Positions 13,404 to 19,847 of a stretch of DNA of 19,847 nucleotides are shown one piece after another. Position 1 is the stretch's first letter, and every line of letters begins with the position of its first letter. The stretch spans positions 1-19,847 of the forward strand of contig LSIG01000084.1 of NCBI GenBank assembly GCA_001556125.1, read 5' to 3'. The position numbers and the translations under genes are program-made. Below the pieces are notes generated by a model. The model saw only the letters and a list, made by a program, of their open reading frames with translations. It searched no databases and was not told the origin of the DNA. The stretch comes from Rhizobiales bacterium CCH10-E5 (GTDB lineage Bacteria > Pseudomonadota > Alphaproteobacteria > Rhizobiales > Beijerinckiaceae).

Positions 13404-16400
13404 ACCTCTCCGGCTTCTGCATCCGCCATCCGGTCGCGACCATCCTGATGTCGGCCTCGCTCGTCATGGCGGGCCTCTTCGCCTGGCGCTTCCTGCCGGT
13501 GGCCGCGCTGCCGCGCGCCGAGTTCCCGGTCGTCAACGTCTCGGCCCAGCTGCCGGGCGCCTCGCCCGATACGATGGCGACCTCGGTGGCGACGCCGCTG
13601 ATCAAGCAGTTCGCCACCATCGCCGGCATCGACTCGATCGCGACGACGAATTCCCAGGGCTCGACCTCGATCGCGATCCAGTTCGTGCTCAATCGCAACA
13701 TCGATGCGGCCGCGGCCGACGTGCAGGCCGCCATCGCCCGCGCCCAGAAGCAGCTGCCGCTGGAGATGACGACGCCGCCGAGCTACCGGAAGGTGAACCC
13801 GGCCGATGCGCCGATCATCCTGCTGGCACTCAAGAGCGACCTGATCCCGCTGTCGCAGCTCGATGCCTTCGCCCAGCAGGTGATCTCGCCCGCACTCTCC
13901 ACCGTGGACGGCGTCGCCCAGGTCCAGATCTTCGGTAGCCAGAAATATGCTGTCCGCATCCAGATCGATCCCGTCGCGCTCGCCGCGCGCGGCATCGGCG
14001 TCGACGAATTGCAGAGCGCGATCACCGCCACCAACGCCAACACCCCGGTCGGCACGCTGCAGAGCACGAACCAGCAGCTCACCATCCAGGCCCGCACCCA
14101 GCTCGCCGACGCCGCCCAGTTCGCCAACGTCATCGTCGCCAACCGCAATGGGCGTCCGGTGCGGCTGGGCGACGTCGCCAAGGTCATCGACTCCGTCGAG
14201 AACCTGCAGACGGCCAGCACCTATGACGGCATTCCCGCTGTCGTGCTCGCCGTCCAGCGCCAGCCCGACGCCAACACCGTCGCGGTGGTCGACAACGTCA
14301 AGGCGATGCTGCCGGCCTTCGAGGAGCAGTTGCCGGCCGCCGCCTCGCTCTCGCTGCTCAACGACCGCTCGCGCTCGATCCGTCAGGCGGTGGAGGACGT
14401 CCAGTTCACGCTGTTCTTGACGATCGCGCTGGTGGTGATGGTGATCTTCCTGTTCCTGCGGCGGCTGGCGGCGACCTTCATCCCCGCTGTCGCCGTGCCG
14501 ATCTCGATCGTCGGCACGCTGGCGGCGATGTATGCCTTCGGCTTCTCGATCGACAACATCTCGCTGCTCGGGCTGACGCTGTCGGTCGGCCTCGTCGTCG
14601 ACGATGCCATCGTGATGCTCGAGAACATCGTCCGCCACATGGAGAAGGACGGTCTCTCGGCCTTCGACGCCGCCCTGAAGGGCTCCTCAGAGATCGGCTT
14701 CACCATCGTCTCGATCTCGCTCTCGCTGGTCGCGGTCTTCATCCCCGTCCTGCTGATGGGCGGCGTCATCGGCCGCATCTTCAACGAGTTCGCCGTGGTC
14801 GTGACGGTCTCGATCCTGGCCTCGGCCTTCGTCTCGCTGACGCTGACGCCGATGCTCTGCGCCCGGCTTCTGTCGCATCACGGGCCGGCGCAGGAGGAGA
14901 ACGCCTTCGGCCGCGCGCTGGAGCGCGCCTTCGCGGCGCTGCTGGCGGGCTATGACCGCGCGCTGGTTCTGTGCCTGCGCATCAAGCCGGTGATCCTGTT
15001 GACCTTCTTCGCCACGCTGGCAGCGACGGTCTGGCTGCTCCAGACCACGCCCAAGGGCTTCTTCCCGCAAGAGGACATCGGCCAGCTCCAGGTCTCGACC
15101 GAGGCCCGGCAGGACATCTCCTTCACCGCGATGAAGCAGGCGCAGGACGAGGTCGCCCGCATGTTCCGCGCCTCGCCCCATGTCGCCCATGTCGCCTCCA
15201 CCGTCGGTGGCAGCTCGGGCAGCGCCGGCGCGCTCAATGCCGGGCGCCTGTTCGTCGAGCTGAAGCCGCAGGGCGAGCGCCCGGCGCTACAGAAAGTGCT
15301 GGCCGACCTGCGCCGCGACCTGTCGCGCGTCGCCGGCATCAACGTCTTCATGACGCCGGTGCAAAACCTCAACATCGGCGCGCGCGCCGCCAAGAGCCAG
15401 TACCAGCTCGTCGTGCAGGGGCTCGACCAGGGCCTGATGAACGACTGGGCGGTGCGCCTCGCCGATGCGATGGGCCGCGACCGCGGAAGCTTCGTCGACG
15501 TCACCACCGACCTCCAGAACAACGCGCTGGAGGCGACGCTGGTGGTCGACCGCGACAAGGCAAACCAGTTGAAGATCGGCGCCGATGTCCTTCGTTCGAC
15601 TCTGTATTCCGGCTTCGGCGTCCGCCAGGTCTCGACCATCTACACCGCCGGCGACAGCTATCAGGTCGTGGTCGAGTTCGACCCGAAGGGCGGCTGGACG
15701 CCCGACCGCCTCGACCAGATCCGCGTGCGCGCCGGCAACGGCACGCTGGTGCCGCTGGGCGCCTTCGCCCATGTCGAGCGCCGTGCCGGCCAGCTCACCG
15801 TCAACCAGCTCGGCCAGCTCCCGGCGGTGACGATCGCTTACAACCTGCCGGCGGGTGTGGCGCTGGGCGACAGCGTCCAGCGCATCGAGGCGCTGAAGGC
15901 GCAGATCGGTCTGCCCGCCTCGCTCTCGACCACGCTGGCGGGCACCGCCAAGACCTTCCAGGACTCGCTCGCCAACCAGGGCCTGCTGATCGCCGGCGCG
16001 ATCCTGACGATCTACATCGTGCTCGGCATCCTCTATGAGAGCTTCATCCACCCGCTGACGATCCTGACGGGGCTGCCCTCGGCCGCAATCGGCGCGGTCG
16101 GCGCGCTGCGCCTGTTCGATCTCGACCTCTCGGTCATCGCGATCATCGGCCTCCTGATGCTGATCGGCATCGTCAAGAAGAACGCGATCATGATGATCGA
16201 CGTCGCGCTGGTGCTGAAGCGCGAGGGCCAGAGCGCGCAGGACGCGATCCACCAGGCCTGCGTCATGCGCTTTAGGCCGATCCTGATGACGACGCTCGCG
16301 GCGCTGATGGGCACGCTGCCGATCGCGCTCGGCGCCGGCGCCAGCGCGGAACTCCGCCAGCCGCTCGGCATCGTCGTCGTCGGCGGGCTGATGATCAGCC

Positions 16401-16525
16401 AGGTGCTGACGCTGTTCATCACGCCCGTCCTGTTCATCTACATGGACAGGCTGTCGGAGGGTCTGGGGCGGGTTTTCAGTCGCCCGCGGGACGAGGGGAA
16501 ACCTCTGCCAGCTCCGGCTGAGTGA
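13400..16525 (+). CDS. RND multidrug efflux permease (MdtB/MuxB-like)
   Basis: The inner-membrane proton-driven pump of the tripartite system, 1041 residues and full length for the HAE-1 family. It has twelve membrane segments in two halves (first after about residue 10, then clusters at about 335-555 and 855-1020) separated by two large periplasmic loops. The proton-relay residues are in place: Asp401-Asp402 in TM4 (SVGLVVDDAIVMLENIV) and Lys926 or Lys927 in TM10 (IGIVKKNAIMMID). ATNANTPVGTLQ and GFFPQEDIGQLQV are also typical of the family. The start ATG 13400 overlaps the adaptor's stop (ATGA). No outer-membrane channel gene is nearby, so a separately encoded TolC-type protein is presumably used. 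Substrates cannot be read from sequence. Confidence 0.96.
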   Translation: MNLSGFCIRHPVATILMSASLVMAGLFAWRFLPVAALPRAEFPVVNVSAQLPGASPDTMATSVATPLIKQFATIAGIDSIATTNSQGSTSIAIQFVLNRNIDAAAADVQAAIARAQKQLPLEMTTPPSYRKVNPADAPIILLALKSDLIPLSQLDAFAQQVISPALSTVDGVAQVQIFGSQKYAVRIQIDPVALAARGIGVDELQSAITATNANTPVGTLQSTNQQLTIQARTQLADAAQFANVIVANRNGRPVRLGDVAKVIDSVENLQTASTYDGIPAVVLAVQRQPDANTVAVVDNVKAMLPAFEEQLPAAASLSLLNDRSRSIRQAVEDVQFTLFLTIALVVMVIFLFLRRLAATFIPAVAVPISIVGTLAAMYAFGFSIDNISLLGLTLSVGLVVDDAIVMLENIVRHMEKDGLSAFDAALKGSSEIGFTIVSISLSLVAVFIPVLLMGGVIGRIFNEFAVVVTVSILASAFVSLTLTPMLCARLLSHHGPAQEENAFGRALERAFAALLAGYDRALVLCLRIKPVILLTFFATLAATVWLLQTTPKGFFPQEDIGQLQVSTEARQDISFTAMKQAQDEVARMFRASPHVAHVASTVGGSSGSAGALNAGRLFVELKPQGERPALQKVLADLRRDLSRVAGINVFMTPVQNLNIGARAAKSQYQLVVQGLDQGLMNDWAVRLADAMGRDRGSFVDVTTDLQNNALEATLVVDRDKANQLKIGADVLRSTLYSGFGVRQVSTIYTAGDSYQVVVEFDPKGGWTPDRLDQIRVRAGNGTLVPLGAFAHVERRAGQLTVNQLGQLPAVTIAYNLPAGVALGDSVQRIEALKAQIGLPASLSTTLAGTAKTFQDSLANQGLLIAGAILTIYIVLGILYESFIHPLTILTGLPSAAIGAVGALRLFDLDLSVIAIIGLLMLIGIVKKNAIMMIDVALVLKREGQSAQDAIHQACVMRFRPILMTTLAALMGTLPIALGAGASAELRQPLGIVVVGGLMISQVLTLFITPVLFIYMDRLSEGLGRVFSRPRDEGKPLPAPAE

Positions 16526-16558
16526 CGGCCACCGTTGATTGGCAATACAATTTGTATT
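16522..16558 (+). promoter_or_regulatory. Promoter and palindromic operator of the brnTA pair
   Basis: AATACAA-t-TTGTATT (16544-16558) is a perfect 7-1-7 palindrome 14 bases before the brnT start, in a short AT-rich patch between GC-rich genes. A possible -10, TACAAT (16546-16551), with a weak GTGACG 18 bases upstream, lies under the palindrome. BrnA is known to autoregulate its operon by binding such promoter repeats, so this is the likely site. Confidence 0.65.
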
Positions 16559-16572
16559 AACAATCGGCGACC

Positions 16573-16860
16573 ATGTTCGAATTGGACGAGGACAAGAACG
16601 CGGCCAATATCGCCAAGCACGGCGTCAGCTTCCAGCGCGCGTCGCGCATCTTCGAGAACCGGGTTCTGACCGTCGTCGACGGGCGGGCTGATTATGGCGA
16701 GGTCCGCGAGATCTCGATCGGCATCGTCGAGTCCGTCCTGTTCCTCACCGTCGTCCACACCGATCGACAGGGCGTGGTCAGGATCATCTCCGCCCGGCGA
16801 GCCAACCGGGCGGAAAGGAGACGTTATGAAGACGCGATACAAGCAGGAGCCGACGATTGA
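16573..16860 (+). CDS. brnT: BrnT family toxin
   Basis: A 95-residue toxin of the BrnT family, a RelE-like fold ribonuclease that cuts RNA and slows translation unless bound by BrnA. The family pattern is clear: MFELDEDKNAANIAKHGVSFQRASRIFEN at the start, a centre with YGEVREISIGIVES, and the end VVRIISARRANRAERRRYEDA, with the Arg and His residues expected for catalysis and RNA contact. The ribosome binding site is poor (only CGGCGACC precedes the ATG). The 3' end overlaps the antitoxin gene by 35 bases, so the two are co-translated. Confidence 0.93.
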   Translation: MFELDEDKNAANIAKHGVSFQRASRIFENRVLTVVDGRADYGEVREISIGIVESVLFLTVVHTDRQGVVRIISARRANRAERRRYEDAIQAGADD

Positions 16861-17092
16861 GGAACTGGCCGCGATGCCGGAGTCCGAGATCGACTACAGC
16901 GACATTCCCGAGCTCGGCGACGCGTTCTGGAAGAATGCCCGCGTCGTCGAGCCCGACCTGACGCGGCCCGTGACCCTGCGCGTCAAGCAATCCGTTCTCG
17001 ACGCCTACAAGGCGACGGGCAAGGGCTACCAGACGCGGATGAACGCCGTGCTGGAATCCTATGCGCGCGCGGTGCTGAAACCCGGATCGTGA
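16826..17092 (+). CDS. brnA: BrnA family antitoxin
   Basis: An 88-residue antitoxin that binds and blocks BrnT and, as a dimer, represses the operon. The N-terminal half (MKTRYKQEPTIEELAAMPESEIDYSDIPELGDAFWKNARVVEPD) is the acidic, toxin-binding part. The C-terminal half (RPVTLRVKQSVLDAYKATGKGYQTRMNAVLESYARA) is the ribbon-helix-helix DNA-binding domain. The start is ATG 16826 with a strong GGAAAGGAG ribosome binding site; the frame is open further upstream, but that part lies inside brnT. It ends 14 bases from the convergent DCC gene. Confidence 0.93.
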   Translation: MKTRYKQEPTIEELAAMPESEIDYSDIPELGDAFWKNARVVEPDLTRPVTLRVKQSVLDAYKATGKGYQTRMNAVLESYARAVLKPGS

Positions 17093-17105
17093 GAGGCTTC
17101 GTGCG

Positions 17106-17522
17106 TCATGTCCCCTCCGGCAGAGTGAAGCGGTGGCGCTGGGCGGGATCGGGCCTCTCGCAGGCGGTCTTCTGGCCGAACCAGCGGTAGCGGTTGCGGG
17201 CGACGCGGTCGTAGAGCCAGTCCCGCATCGCGCGCGGCAGCACGGAGCCGACCAGCAGCAGCCGCGCCGGCCCACGGAGATGGCGCAGCAGCGCCAGCAC
17301 GCCATCGGACTTCGCCAGCGCCTTGCCATCCTCGATGAACAGGAAACTCTCGGGATCGTCCGGGTCGATGCCATGGGCCTGCGCCAGCGCGCGGCCCTCG
17401 CGCGACTGGACCGCGACGAAGCGGATCGCCGGCCCCCGCTCATGCCGCAGGACGAAGCGGACGCCGCCCGAGCAGAGCACGCAGACTCCGTCATAGAGCA
17501 GGATCGGTCCGGAGCTATCCAT
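17106..17522 (-). CDS. DCC family thiol-disulfide oxidoreductase
   Basis: A 138-residue protein of the DCC family (DUF393), named for the DxxCxxC motif seen here as LLYDGVCVLCSGGVRFVLRHE, with cysteines at 14 and 17. The rest (FVAVQSREGRALAQAHGIDPDDPESFLFIEDGKALAKSDGVLALLRHLRGPARLL and the C-terminal RDWLYDRVARNRYRWFG) matches the family well and is full length. A thioredoxin-like redox role is assumed; no substrate is known. The start at 17522 is two bases after the acyl-CoA dehydrogenase stop, so it is the last gene of that operon. Confidence 0.93.
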   Translation of the reverse strand: MDSSGPILLYDGVCVLCSGGVRFVLRHERGPAIRFVAVQSREGRALAQAHGIDPDDPESFLFIEDGKALAKSDGVLALLRHLRGPARLLLVGSVLPRAMRDWLYDRVARNRYRWFGQKTACERPDPAQRHRFTLPEGT

Positions 17523-17524
17523 CG

Positions 17525-18796
17525 CTAGGCGTTCGGCTTGCTGTAAGGCACCCTGACCCCCTGCTCGGCGAAGGTGCTGCGGTTGCTCTGCTGGTGCTTC
17601 TTGACCTCGGCGCGGGCGACCGTGCGCAGATGCACCTCGTCGGGCCCGTCGATGAAGCGGAGCGCCCGGCCCCAGGAGTAGATGAAGGCGAGCGGCGTGT
17701 CGTTGGAGAGCCCCGCCGCCCCGAAGACCTGCATCGCCCGGTCGGCGATCTTGGTCTGCAGCCGGGTCGCGACGACCTTGATGGCCGAGACCTCGGTGCG
17801 GGCGGCCTTGTTGCCGTGGGTGTCCATCATCCAGGCGGCGCGCAGGCAGAGCAGCCGCGCCTGGTCGATCTCCATGCGCCCCTCGGCGATCCAGTCCTGC
17901 ACATTGGCGTAGTCGGAGAGGGTGCGGCCGAAGGCCCTGCGCTGCAAAGCCCGCTCAACCATCAGCTCGAGCGCCACCTCGCACTGTCCGATCGAGCGCA
18001 TGCAGTGGTGGATGCGCCCGGGCCCCAGCCGCGCCTGCGCCAGCGCGAAGCCCGCGCCTTCCTCGCCGAGCAGGTTGGTGGCGGGAACGCGAACGGCGTC
18101 GAAATTGGTCTCGGTATGCCCCTCCGGCGAATGGTGGTTGAGCAGCGGCAGGTTGCGCATCACGCTGACGCCCGGAGCATCCATCGGCACGATGATCATC
18201 GAATGGCGCTTGTGCGGGTCTGCATCCTCGGCGAGGTCCGACAGCCCCATCACGATGCAGAATGTGACGTTGGGATGCAGCGCCCCCGTCGTCCACCATT
18301 TGCGGCCGGTGACGATGTAGTCGTCGCCGTCGCGGATGATCGTGGTCTGCAGGTTCGTCGGGTCGGAGGAGGCGACGCCGGGCTCGGTGATGCCGACGCA
18401 GGAGCGGATCTCGCCGTTCATGAGGGGAACCAGCCAGCGCGCCCGCTGCTCCGGCGTCGCGAAGAGATGCAGGATCTCCATGTTGCCGGTGTCGGGGGCG
18501 TTGCAGTTGAACACCTCCGACGACCAGTAGATCCGGCCCATGATCTCGGCCAGCGGCGCATATTCGAGATTGGAGAGCCGCGTGCCAGGCTCGTCGGGCT
18601 TCAGCGCCGGCAGGAACAGGTTCCACAGCCCCTCCGCCTTCGCCCGCGCCTTCAGCCCGTCGATCAGCGCGATGGGATAGCGCCCGGCCTCGACCTCCTC
18701 GCGATAGCGCGCATCGGCCGGCTGGACATGGGTGTCCATGAACGCCTGCAGCCGCCTGCGCAGCTCCTCGACCTTGGCGGAATAGGCGAAATCCAT
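17525..18796 (-). CDS. Acyl-CoA dehydrogenase family protein, ACAD10/11-like
   Basis: A FAD-dependent enzyme of acyl-CoA metabolism, 423 residues from ATG 18796. The frame is open upstream, but that part lies inside the kinase gene. Seen in order are the N-terminal helical domain (MDFAYSAKVEELRRRLQAFMDTHV), the FAD-binding middle strands (IRSCVGITEPGVASSDPTNLQTTIIRDGDDYIVTGRKWWTTGA), and the C-terminal helices with RAFGRTLSDYANVQDWIAEGRMEIDQARLL. The ending DGPDEVHLRTVARAE is the ACAD10/11 type, not the 'YEGT' ending of common fatty-acid dehydrogenases. In mammalian ACAD11 this domain works on phosphorylated 4-hydroxyacyl-CoA. It follows the kinase gene after 11 bases. Confidence 0.92.
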   Translation of the reverse strand: MDFAYSAKVEELRRRLQAFMDTHVQPADARYREEVEAGRYPIALIDGLKARAKAEGLWNLFLPALKPDEPGTRLSNLEYAPLAEIMGRIYWSSEVFNCNAPDTGNMEILHLFATPEQRARWLVPLMNGEIRSCVGITEPGVASSDPTNLQTTIIRDGDDYIVTGRKWWTTGALHPNVTFCIVMGLSDLAEDADPHKRHSMIIVPMDAPGVSVMRNLPLLNHHSPEGHTETNFDAVRVPATNLLGEEGAGFALAQARLGPGRIHHCMRSIGQCEVALELMVERALQRRAFGRTLSDYANVQDWIAEGRMEIDQARLLCLRAAWMMDTHGNKAARTEVSAIKVVATRLQTKIADRAMQVFGAAGLSNDTPLAFIYSWGRALRFIDGPDEVHLRTVARAEVKKHQQSNRSTFAEQGVRVPYSKPNA

Positions 18797-18807
18797 GGTG
18801 TCGTCCC

Positions 18808-19847
18808 TCAGTCGCGGCCGTCGATCACGGCCTCTGCCCGCAGCGCGAAACTCTCCGCCATCTCGCCGACCGCCACCGCATTCTCCGCCGCGGCGTTGCC
18901 GGTTTTCGCCCGCACCGCGATGCCGTCTAGGATCACCGCGAAGCGCAGCAGCGAGAAGGCGAGGTGGAAGCGGCCCGGCCCCGCGGCGCGGCCGGCGGCG
19001 GTGCAGTAGCGGTCGAGATAGGCGGCTTGCGTCGGAATGCCCAGCGCCTGCCGGTCGAGCCCGACGATGCCGGCATACATGGCGGGCGTCGAATGCCAGG
19101 GCAGGCAGGAAAAGGCGACATCCGAGAGCGGGTGCCCCAGCGTCGAGAGCTCCCAGTCGAGCACCGCGATCACTTCGGGGCGATCGGGCGCGAACATCAG
19201 GTTCCCGAGCCGGAAATCGCCATGGACGATGGTCGTCTCCGGCGTCTCGTCGAGATGCTCCGCCAGCCAGGCGAAGACGCGGTCGACGGCCGGGATGTCC
19301 TGCGTCTTCGTCTCCCGCCATTGCCGGCCCCAGCGGGCGATCTGGCGGGCATAGTAATTGCCGGGCTTGCCGTAGTCGGCCAGCCCCGCCGCCTGCCAGT
19401 CGAAGCCGTGCAGCGCAGCCAGCGTCTCCGCCATCGCGAAATACATCGCTGCGCGGTCGTCGGCCGTCACGCCGGGCAGGGCGGTGTCGTGGAAGACGCG
19501 GCCCTCCAGCCGCTCCATCAGGTAGAAGGGAGTGCCGATGACCCCCTCATCCGCCTCGAACAGCAGCACGGGCGGCACCGGGACGGCCGATCCCGCCAGC
19601 GCCTTCAGAATCCGGTATTCGCGGTCGACCGCATGCGCCGAGGGCAACAGCGGCCCGGGCGGTTTCTTGCGCAGGACGAGCCGCGTGCCGGCCTCGGGAT
19701 AGGACAGGAAGAAGGTCGGGTTGGACTGGCCGCCGCTGATCCGCTCCAGCGTCATCGGCCCCGCGGCCCGCCCGGGCAGGGCCGCGCGCAGATAGGCATC
19801 GAGGCGGGCGGCGTCGAATTCCAGCGGGGCGGGGGCGGGCGCAGGCA
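18808..19847 (-). CDS. Phosphotransferase family protein (APH/ACAD10-kinase type), 5' end beyond the window
   Basis: About 345 residues are visible and the frame stays open to the window edge, so the true start is outside; the internal ATG at 19755 would remove the family's first helix (LEFDAARLDAYLRAALPG). Kinase-fold motifs are ERISGGQSNPTFFLS (nucleotide loop), LVLRKKPPG (conserved Lys), VDREYRIL (Glu), TTIVHGDFRLGNLMF (catalytic loop, Asp and Asn) and VIAVLDWELSTLGHPLSDVAF (metal-binding Asp). This branch resembles the kinase domain of mammalian ACAD10/11 and bacterial LvaA, which phosphorylate 4-hydroxyacyl-CoA. The acyl-CoA dehydrogenase directly downstream strengthens that reading. An antibiotic-resistance role is unlikely in this context. 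Confidence 0.9.
   Translation of the reverse strand, partial: PAPAPAPLEFDAARLDAYLRAALPGRAAGPMTLERISGGQSNPTFFLSYPEAGTRLVLRKKPPGPLLPSAHAVDREYRILKALAGSAVPVPPVLLFEADEGVIGTPFYLMERLEGRVFHDTALPGVTADDRAAMYFAMAETLAALHGFDWQAAGLADYGKPGNYYARQIARWGRQWRETKTQDIPAVDRVFAWLAEHLDETPETTIVHGDFRLGNLMFAPDRPEVIAVLDWELSTLGHPLSDVAFSCLPWHSTPAMYAGIVGLDRQALGIPTQAAYLDRYCTAAGRAAGPGRFHLAFSLLRFAVILDGIAVRAKTGNAAAENAVAVGEMAESFALRAEAVIDGRD

Noticed and set aside
13172..14638. A 488-codon minus-strand open frame across the RND genes
   Set aside because: It is His/Arg/Asp/Gly-rich antisense of well-identified genes, a common artefact of GC-rich codon bias.
18797..19321. N-terminal extension of the acyl-CoA dehydrogenase frame
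   Set aside because: This stretch is the kinase gene read in another frame. MDFAYSAK at 18796 is a normal acyl-CoA dehydrogenase N terminus.
18808..19847. Aminoglycoside resistance gene
   Set aside because: The kinase fold is shared, but the GGQSN opening, the LDWELSTLGHP motif and the acyl-CoA dehydrogenase neighbour point to the ACAD10/LvaA branch.

Overview
This is a high-GC chromosomal stretch from an alphaproteobacterium, most likely of the order Hyphomicrobiales (Rhizobiales); a Bosea-like host is my inference. The evidence is the alphaproteobacterial type of ThiG and ThiE, the TPP-riboswitch-led thiO-thiS-thiG-thiE order, the 'GTCAT(T/C)CCGGG' palindromic repeats and the very GC-rich codon use. 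The left ~4 kb is accessory DNA; the rest is mostly ordinary metabolic sequence.

Left, 1-4184: an intact IS66-family insertion sequence (279-2897; tnpA, tnpB, tnpC) with diverged terminal inverted repeats and a perfect 8-bp target duplication (TCCGCAAT). It is inserted at the edge of a tyrosine-recombinase C-terminal remnant on the minus strand. To its right lies a minus-strand gene of unknown function (about 2922-3749), and then about 435 bases without a convincing gene.

Middle, 4185-8163: a mandelate-racemase-subgroup enolase-superfamily enzyme, then a promoter, a TPP riboswitch and the thiamin-thiazole operon thiO-thiS-thiG-thiE. ThiO makes the glycine imine, ThiS carries the sulfur, ThiG builds the thiazole and ThiE joins thiazole to pyrimidine. 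thiC and thiF are not in the window.

8164-11538: a branched palindromic repeat, then three minus-strand genes: a SelT/SelW/SelH-type CxxC protein, an M32 metallocarboxypeptidase and an Old Yellow Enzyme. A second palindromic repeat separates the last two.

11539-17092: a divergent regulatory region with a perfect 7-4-7 operator leads into marR, an RND membrane-fusion gene and an RND permease gene. This resembles a MarR-controlled efflux operon divergent from an electrophile-reducing flavoenzyme. It is followed by a BrnT/BrnA toxin-antitoxin pair with its own palindromic operator.

17106-19847: a tight minus-strand operon of an aminoglycoside-phosphotransferase-fold kinase (cut by the window edge), an ACAD10/11-type acyl-CoA dehydrogenase and a DCC-family thiol oxidoreductase. 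The kinase and dehydrogenase look like a split version of mammalian ACAD10/11 and of the LvaA/LvaC pair of levulinate catabolism.

I saw no CRISPR array, tRNA or rRNA, and no clearly undescribed multi-gene system. The points most worth a second look are the unknown gene beside the recombinase remnant, the covarying palindromic repeats, the kinase-dehydrogenase-DCC operon and the shared marR control region.
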